NCBI RefSeq assembly: GCF_036711975.1
Contig: NC_091966.1
Span: 2,115,501-2,179,500 of the forward strand
Direction of reading: 5' to 3'
Origin: Onthophagus taurus
Taxonomy: Eukaryota > Arthropoda > Insecta > Coleoptera > Scarabaeidae
DNA length: 64,000 bases
Shown one piece after another: positions 43,301 to 64,000 of this stretch (positions are counted from its first letter, which is position 1; every line of letters begins with the position of its first letter). The notes under the pieces are model-generated. The model worked only from the letters and a program-made list of their open reading frames with translations, did no database searches and had not been told where the DNA came from. A program made the translations under genes and the position numbers.

Positions 43301-46300
43301 ACTTTAAACAATCATATCTGATTTATTTTTAATGATAACTAAATGATTTTTACACCAAATTAAAGCTGAGATTATCCTCTTTAAAAAGATATCACTTTGT
43401 TATTTGATACAAATTTTCGTTCTGAGAAATGTTTTTCAAAAACTTGCATTTTTGATTTTAACCTAACCTATCAAGAATATTTGTCAAACTTTAAAGAATC
43501 ATATCTGCTTTATTTTTAATGATAGAGAAATAATTTTTATATCACATTAAAGCTAAAATCACCCTCTTTAAAAAAGCATATATCACATTGTTATGGGATT
43601 TTAATTTTTTTCGAAAACATTACATTTTTGATTTTAACCTAACCTATCAAGAATATTTTTCAAACTTTAAAGAATCATATCTAATTTATTTTTAATGATA
43701 GAGAAATGATTTTTATATCACATTAAAGCTAAAAGTATTCTCTTTAAAAAAGCATATATCACATTATTATCACATTTTAATTTTTTTCGAAAACATTGCA
43801 TTTTTGATTTTAACCTAACCTATCAAGAATATTTGTCAAACTTTAAAGAATCATATCCAATTTATTTTTAATGATAGAGAAATGGCTTTTATATCACATT
43901 ACAGCTAAAAGTATCCTCTTTAAAAAAGCATATATCACATTGTTATCAGATTTTAATTTTTTTTGAAAACATTGCATTTTTGATTTTAACCTACCTATCA
44001 AGAATATTTGTCAAACTTTATAAAATTATATCTGCTTTATTTTTAATGATAGAGAAATAATTTTTATATCACATTAAAGCTAAAATCATCCTCTTTAAAA
44101 AAGCATATATCACATTGTTATCAGATTTTAATTTTTTTTGAAAACATTGCATTTTTGATTTTAACCTAACCTATCAAGAATATTCGTCAAACTTTAAAGA
44201 ATCATATCGACTTTATTTTTAATGATAGAGAAATAATTTTTATATCACATTAAAACTAAAATCATCCTCTTTAAAAAAGCATATATCACATTGTTATCAC
44301 ATTTTAATGTTTTTCGAAAACATTGCATTTTTGATTTTAACCTAACCTATCAAGAATATTTGTCAAACTTTAAAAAATCACATCTAATTTATTTTTAATG
44401 ATAGAGAAATGACTTTTATATCACATTAAAGCTAAAAGTATCCTCTTTAAAAAAGCATATATTACATTGTTATGGGATTTTAATTTTTTTCGAAAACATT
44501 GCATTTTTGATTTTAACCTAACCTATCAAGAATATTCGTCAAACTTTAAAGAATCATATCGACTTTATTTTTAATGATAGAGAAATAATTTTTATATCAC
44601 ATTAAAACTAAAATCATCCTCTTTAAAAAAGCATATATCACATTGTTATCACATTTTAATGTTTTTCGAAAACATTGCATTTTTGATTTTAACCTAACCT
44701 ATCAAGAATATTTGTCAAACTTTAAAAAATCACATCTAATTTATTTTTAATGATAGAGAAATGACTTTTATATCACATTAAAGCTAAAAGTATCCTCTTT
44801 AAAAAAGCATATATTACATTGTTATGGGATTTTAATTTTTTTCGAAAACATTGCATTTTTGATTTTAACCTAACCTATCAAGAATATTCGTCAAACTTTA
44901 AAGAATCATATCGACTTTATTTTTAATGATAGAGAAATAATTTTTATATCACATTAAAACTAAAATCATCCTCTTTAAAAAAGCATATATCACATTGTTA
45001 TCACATTTTAATGTTTTTCGAAAACATTGCATTTTTGATTTTAACCTAACCTATCAAGAATATTTGTCAAACTTTAAAAAATCACATCTAATTTATTTTT
45101 AATGATAGAGAAATGACTTTTATATCACATTAAAGCTAAAAGTATCCTCTTTAAAAAAGCATATATTACATTGTTATGGGATTTTAATTTTTTTCGAAAA
45201 CATTGCATTTTTGATTTTAACCTAACCTATCAAGAATATTCGTCAAACTTTAAAGAATCATATCGACTTTATTTTTAATGATAGAGAAATAATTTTTATA
45301 TCACATTAAAACTAAAATCATCCTCTTTAAAAAAGCATATATCACATTGTTATCACATTTTAATGTTTTTCGAAAACATTGCATTTTTGATTTTAACCTA
45401 ACCTATCAAGAATATTTGTCAAACTTTAAAAAATCACATCTAATTTATTTTTAATGATAGAGAAATGACTTTTATATCACATTAAAGCTAAAAGTATCCT
45501 CTTTAAAAAAGCATATATTACATTGTTATGGGATTTTAATTTTTTTCGAAAACATTGCATTTTTGATTTTAACCTAACCTATCAAGAATATTTTTCAAAC
45601 TTTAAAGAATCATATCTGCTTTATTTTTAATGATAGAGAAATAATTTTTATATCACATTAAAGCTAAAATCATCCTCTTTAAAATGATATACTACCTTCT
45701 AATTTGAATTTAATATTCGTGTAGAAATTGGTTTTTGAAAATGTTGCAATTTCGGTTTTGTCCTAACCCATCAAGAAAAATTGTCACTCTTTAAAGAATC
45801 CTACCTGATTTATTTTTCATGATAAATAAACGACTTTTATACCAAAATAAAGCTAAAATCATACTCTTTAAAAAAGCATATATCACATTGTTATGAGATT
45901 TTAATTTTTTTTGAAAACATACCATTTTTGATTTTAACCTAACCTGTCAAGAATATTTTTCAAACTTTAAAGAATCATATCTAATTTATTTTTAATGATA
46001 GAGAAATGATTTTTATATCACATTAAAGCTAAATGTATCCTCTTTAAAATGATATAGCACCCTATAATTCGGATATAATTTTCGTGTAGATTTTTCTGAT
46101 TTATTTTTCATGATAAATAAACGATTTTTATACCAAATTAAAGCTAAAATCACCCTCTTTAAGAAAGCATATATCACATTATTAGGGGATGTTAATTTTT
46201 TTCGAAAACATAGCATTTTTGGTTTTAACCTAACCTCTCAAGAATATTTGTCAAACTTTAAAAAATCATATCTAATTTATTTTTCATGATAAATAAACGA

Positions 46301-48050
46301 TTTTTATATCACATTAAAGCTAAAAATATCCTCTTTAAAATGATATAGCACTCTGTAATTCGGATTTAATTTTCGTGTAGAAATTTGATTTTGGAAATGT
46401 TGCAATTTCCGTTTTATTTTAACCCATTAAGAAATATTGTCAAACTTTAAATAATCCTACCTGATTTATTTTTCATGATAAATAAACGATTTTTATACCA
46501 AATTAAAGCTAAAATCATACTTTTTAAAAAAACATATATCACATTGTTATGGGATTTTATTTTTTTTCGAAAACATTGCATTTTTGATTTTAACCTAACC
46601 TCTCAACAATATTTGTCAAACTTTAAAGAATCATATCTAATTTATTTTTAATGATAGAGAAATGATTTTTATATCACATTAAAGCTAAAAGTATCCTCTT
46701 TAAAAGATATAGCACCCTGTAATTCGGATTTAATTTTCGTGTAGAAATTTGTTTTTGAAAATGTTGCAATTTCAGTTTTGTCCTAACTCAACACGGAATA
46801 TTGTCAAACTTTAAAGAATCCCACCTAATTTATTTTTCAAGATAAATATACGATTTTTATACTAAATTAAAGCTAAAATCATCCTCTTTAAAAAAGCGTA
46901 TATCACATTGTTATGGGATTTTAATTTTTTTCGAAAACATTATATTTTTGATTTTAACCTAACCTATCAAGAATATTTGTCAAACTTTAAAGAATTATAT
47001 CTAATTTATTTTTAATGATAGAGAAATGATTTTTATATCACATTAAAGCTAAAAGCACCCTCTTTAAAAAAGCATATATCACATTGTTATCACAATTTAA
47101 GTTTTTTCGAAAACATTACATTTTCGATTTTAACCTAACCTATCAAGAATATTTGTCAAACTTTAAAGAATTATATCTAATTTATTTTTAATGATAGAAA
47201 AATGATTTTTATATCACATTAAAGCTAAAAGTATCCTCTTTAAAATGATATAGCACCCTGTAACTTGGATTTAATATTCGTGTAGAAATTTTTTTTTGAA
47301 AATTTTGCAATTTGGGTTTTATCCTAACTTGTCAAAACATATTGTCAAACTTTAAATAATCCTACCTGATTCATTTTTCGTGATAAATAAACGATTTTTA
47401 TACCAAATTAAAGCTAAAATCATCCTCCTTAAAAAGCATATATCATATTGTTATCAGATTTTAATTTTTTTCGAAAACATTGCATTTTTGGTTTTAACCT
47501 AACCTATCAAGAATATTTGTCAAACTTTAAAGAATCATATCTAATTTATTTTTATTGATAGAGAAATGATTTTTATATCACATTAAAGCTAAAAGTATCC
47601 TCTTTAAAATGATATAGCACCCTGTAATTTGGATTTAATATTCGTGTAGAAATTTGTTTTTGAAAATTTTGCAATTTGGGTTTTATCCTAACTTGTCAAA
47701 ACATATTGTCAAACTTTAAATAATCCTACCTGATTCATTTTTCGTGATAAATAAACGATTTTTATACCAAATTAAAGCTAAAATCATCCTCTTTAAAGCA
47801 TATCTCACTTTGTTAACGGATTTTAATTTTTGTTCTAAAAAATGTTTTTCGAAAACATTACATTTTTGGTTTTAATCTAACCTCAATCAAAGATATTTGC
47901 CAAACTTTAAAGAATCATATCTGATTTGTTTTTAATGATATAGAAAATATTTTTGTATCAAATTGAAGCTTAAACTATGCTCTTTAAAACAATATATATC
48001 ACCCTGTTATTTGAGTTTGATTTCATATAGAAATTTGATTTTGAAAAATT
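40349..48050. repeat. 176-bp AT-rich satellite array, about 43 units
   Basis: CCTCTTTAA recurs at 40728, 40904, 41079, 41254 and 41430, a 175-176-bp step, and the array goes on for 7.7 kb. Unit landmarks: AAAGCATATATCACATTGTT, TTGATTTTAACCTAACCTAT, TATTTTTAATGATAGAGAAA. A second, diverged unit type (TGATATAGCACCCTGTAATT, TTTTCGTGTAGAAATTTG) is interspersed at about 43020, 45680, 46040, 46340, 46700, 47250 and 47600. There is no coding capacity; stops occur in all frames. Edge units are most diverged, the centre most uniform. Confidence 0.95.
44181..45588. repeat. 352-bp dimeric higher-order repeat, four perfect copies
   Basis: TATTCGTCAAAC begins at 44181, 44533, 44885 and 45237, exactly 352 bp apart. 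By eye the four units are identical. Each unit is two 176-bp monomers of different type (one with AAAACTAAAATCATCC, one with AAAGTATCCTC and ATATATTACATTG). This is a recent local amplification in the older array. Confidence 0.9.
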
Positions 48051-48206
48051 TAATGAATGTATATATGTGATATGACGGAGTTACGTAGATAGCATGTGAG
48101 GCGGGTAGGGATGTGTATGCGTTTATGGAGAGAATATGGAATGAGAAGGCTGATATTTATCATTTATGAATCTTTAAATGTGTATAGAAAGAAATTATCC
48201 AAAAGA

Positions 48207-48720
48207 CTATGTTATAGTACAGAAAAAACACTTTGTTGATTTAATAGTTTTAATGTTAACTAACTCATATGGGTTTATACTTCTGTCAGCCTTTGCTAAC
48301 GCTATGTAATGGGCGATTTCTTCAGCAGCCACATTCTTGGGTTGCTCTTCAGAAGGCTGCTCTGTCGTAGATTCTTCACAACATGCCCAAAATAGTTTAT
48401 AAGTTTCTGAATCGACATTCCCACTTTCCTTGTCTAAACGAGGTCTTTTGAACACCATTTGTGTATCCGAATCATTATTTTTGTCGTCTAAAGAAAGCTT
48501 AATTGTAAGACCTTCTCTGAGCGCAACTCTACGGACCCGTTCAACTTGGACAGCGTCAAAGAAATAGTTTTTATAGTGGGGATCTAAAAATGTCGACAAG
48601 TAATATGTCTGTAATAATCAAAGTGTTCAGTTTGTTGAACCAACGCATCCTTCTTTAGGTATCTGGTTAATGAAACTGTTTTAGGTATCACATCTGATAT
48701 GGGCGCATATGTGGAACTTG
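48207..48720 (-). pseudogene. hAT-family transposase remnant (ZBED-like)
   Basis: Minus strand. MSTFLDPHYKNYFFDA is the hAT hallmark LDPRYK..FF seen just before the dimerisation region. Upstream, in another frame, about 48720-48600 reads SDVIPKTVSLTRYLKKDAL. Downstream is an acidic spacer (STTEQPSEEQPKNVAAEE) and the start of the C-terminal region, cut at 48207. No dimerisation WW..N motif remains. This is a dead fragment at the edge of the satellite. Confidence 0.7.
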
Positions 48721-49195
48721 TTATTTTTGTTATCTCTTCGAATCAAACTAATTTCTTAATAAAACCATAATAAAGTATTTATCGTATCAAGAAAAAAGAT
48801 AACTTTCTAATATTTCTTATAAATCCTTTCTAAAAACTGATTACTTTCTCATTAAATCGTTATGTTTTTATAATTTGATCCTTTCACCAAATTCAATTAA
48901 GCTTGAATTTACCAAAATTCCTCCTCAAATAAGTTAGTTTTTCTTACTATCATAAACCAATAATATAATACTCAAAAATCTCGTTAATGATTTTGTTATG
49001 AAATCTCTTATTACCTAATAAAGTTTTTAATATTGGGCGATTTCATAAAAAGATAAATCAATTAACCTCCCAGATATGAATATTTACCTAAAATATTAAT
49101 TATTATTTATCTCTTCGCGCGTTAATCGAAGCAAACAAATTAAATGATGATACGGAGGCTCTTAATTCCTCCACATTTGGTTTCGATCGGCGAAA
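48721..49195. other. Intergenic, nothing recognised
   Basis: Very AT-rich. Region 49100-49195 is less so and is the probable 5' UTR/promoter of the next gene. Confidence 0.4.
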
Positions 49196-49780
49196 ATGGC
49201 ACAGCATTTTCTCGAACAGGTAAGAAATTTCACAAAATAATCACAAAACCAACTAATTCTTTATATTTCATTTTAAGATTGAATTATTAATGCAATGGCA
49301 ACAAATGAGAATTGCTGAAGATCATTTACAAAACTCTCGAAATTATCGATGGTTATCAAATAAGCGACCATCGATTCTGTGGATTTCCGTAACCGATGAA
49401 TATAAAATCAGAAAAGCTTTAACAAAAGTAAAAATATAATTAAAACATTAATTAATTTATTAATTAAGAATGTGATTATTAATTTTTAGGTGGATGAAGA
49501 TCAAAGATTAAAAGTTTTGAAGCAGCTTGTAAAGTGGTTGGAGGAACATCCAAAGTCCGCGACTACAAAAATCCCCGAAATATGCGTTAAATTCTTAGAA
49601 CAACAAGACACATCGAACATCATTACGAAAGCAAATCTTTCTAGAATGTCCAGTTTTAGAAGCAGTTTGCGAAGATTATCGTTTTTTCAAAACCGCGTCA
49701 TTCCTGAGGTTGTTGTCACACAACAACCCGATCATAAATGCGTAACTTTCAACGAAGAATTAGTCGTTTATAAGATTTAA
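49196..49780 (+). CDS. Unknown 154-residue protein, three exons
   Basis: Exons 49196-49219, 49278-49427 and 49490-49780, all in phase 0 with clean GT/AG ends, total 465 nt. The N-terminal half is helical (MAQHFLEQIELLMQWQQMRI), the middle is basic and aromatic (YRWLSNKRPSILWI), then KQLVKWLEEHPKSATTKIP and a Ser/Arg-rich part (SRMSSFRSSLRRLSFF), ending KCVTFNEELVVYKI. There is no signal peptide or membrane span. It is soluble, probably cytosolic or nuclear. I recognise no family. It lies 310 bp before RPC1 in the same direction. Confidence 0.7.
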
Positions 49781-50090
49781 ATCGATTTTGATAATGAAAT
49801 TAAAATTATTTGAATTTAAATTTTGAATATTCAATTGTACCAACCTAAATTTTTGATTGGGCTTAATTTATTTAATTATTAAAAAAAAATAAAAATCTTA
49901 TTAAGATAAAAAACTTTTTTTGTGGCTTATTTTAGAATAAATTAATTATTATTGTAAGAATTTATTTAGTTTTACATTAAATTAATTTATAAAGTAAATA
50001 TTTTTTGAGGTTAATGAAACGACAACATAACCTATATTTATTATTTACATGTGTCAAATATAAAAAGATTTTTATGTGGTTATATTTAAA

Positions 50091-63662
<13,572 letters not shown>

Positions 63663-63708
63663 AGTTAATTTTGATATTTAAAAGATTGTTATAAATAAAT
63701 AAGATTTT

Positions 63709-64000
63709 TTAAGATCTCGTTTTCTTTTGTTGAACCAATTCCCTAAGACTATTTTCAGCCTCCTTTAATTTCCCTTCTGCAAGTTGAATTTTTTCCGTTT
63801 CCTGTTTACCTTCTTTTGTGTATTCATCTATTTTTGTTTGAAGGTTTTCGATTACTTCTTCTCTGGGTGTCATTACAAAGCAACGTCCTAATGATTCATA
63901 TATTTTAACGTTTTCGTCTAAATTCTTCACCTCCCTATTTTAATAAAGAAATAAAATAAAACAAAATGAGTTAATTAGATTAAAATACTTACAAGTGAGT
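63709..64000 (-). CDS. PFDN1: Prefoldin subunit 1 (C-terminal exons, 5' part outside)
   Basis: A beta-type subunit of the hexameric prefoldin chaperone that hands actin and tubulin to CCT. The last exon is 63934-63709 (ending TAA). The preceding exon is cut by the window edge, with its donor at 63992-63987 (ACTCACTT|GTAAGT); the two join in frame as THLEVKNLDENV. Recognisable motifs are DENVKIYESLGRCFVM, the conserved Y..(L/V)GR.F signature, and a C-terminal coiled-coil helix (EKIQLAEGKLKEAENSLREL). It is convergent with RPC1, stop to stop 46 bp apart. Confidence 0.92.

Noticed and set aside
46013-46216. 67-codon frame in the satellite
   Set aside because: Not repeated as an open frame in other monomers, which it would be if coding.

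Overview
The window is AT-rich nuclear DNA from an insect. The order cannot be fixed from the sequence, and a beetle is only a guess. Three things point to an insect: host introns are mostly about 50-70 nt with standard GT/AG ends, the conserved eukaryotic proteins have insect-like sequences, and the transposons (DUF4817-type mariner-like, Tc1, piggyBac, PIF/Harbinger, hAT, jockey-like) are those usual in insects.

Host genes, left to right: the 3' end of an unidentified basic protein (exons 1-63 and 4048-4371, +); eIF3L (4481-12240, -); the Ca-independent phospholipase A2 iPLA2-VIA/PLA2G6 (12648-19870, +); an unknown Ser-rich membrane protein (20159-20719, -); an unknown secreted or membrane cysteine-rich protein in eight exons (28740-30193, -); the ER thioredoxin TMX3 (30486-38165, +); PDCD5 (38489-38979, +); SERP1/RAMP4 (39532-39844, +); an unknown 154-residue protein (49196-49780, +); RNA polymerase III largest subunit RPC1/POLR3A (50091-63662, +, 16 exons, 1388 residues); and prefoldin subunit 1 (63709 to beyond the end, -). 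eIF3L/iPLA2 and the unknown secreted gene/TMX3 are head-to-head pairs. Spliced lengths of every multi-exon model spanned completely are multiples of three, which supports the exon calls.

Almost everything between exons is repetitive. Large introns hold nested transposons: eIF3L intron 2 (copia remnant, foldback element), iPLA2 intron 4 (a 225-bp tandem array split by Tc1 and piggyBac), TMX3 intron 3 (a PIF/Harbinger gene broken by two long-terminal-inverted-repeat elements), and RPC1 introns 6 and 13. Between genes there is a segmental duplication (21.2-26.3 kb) flanking a 122-bp tandem array, and a 7.7-kb array of an about 176-bp satellite (40.35-48.05 kb) with higher-order structure.

The most unusual signals are: five elements that share very long terminal inverted repeats, TA target sites and, in three of them, mariner-type transposase remnants; one intact DD41D-spaced transposase; two duplicate MITEs that each serve as the empty-site control for the other's insertion; a dispersed CTAG-hexamer/hairpin repeat; a perfect 352-bp dimeric satellite amplification; and two opposing splice donors 8 bp apart at 11700-11719. 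There is no bacterial or CRISPR-like system here.
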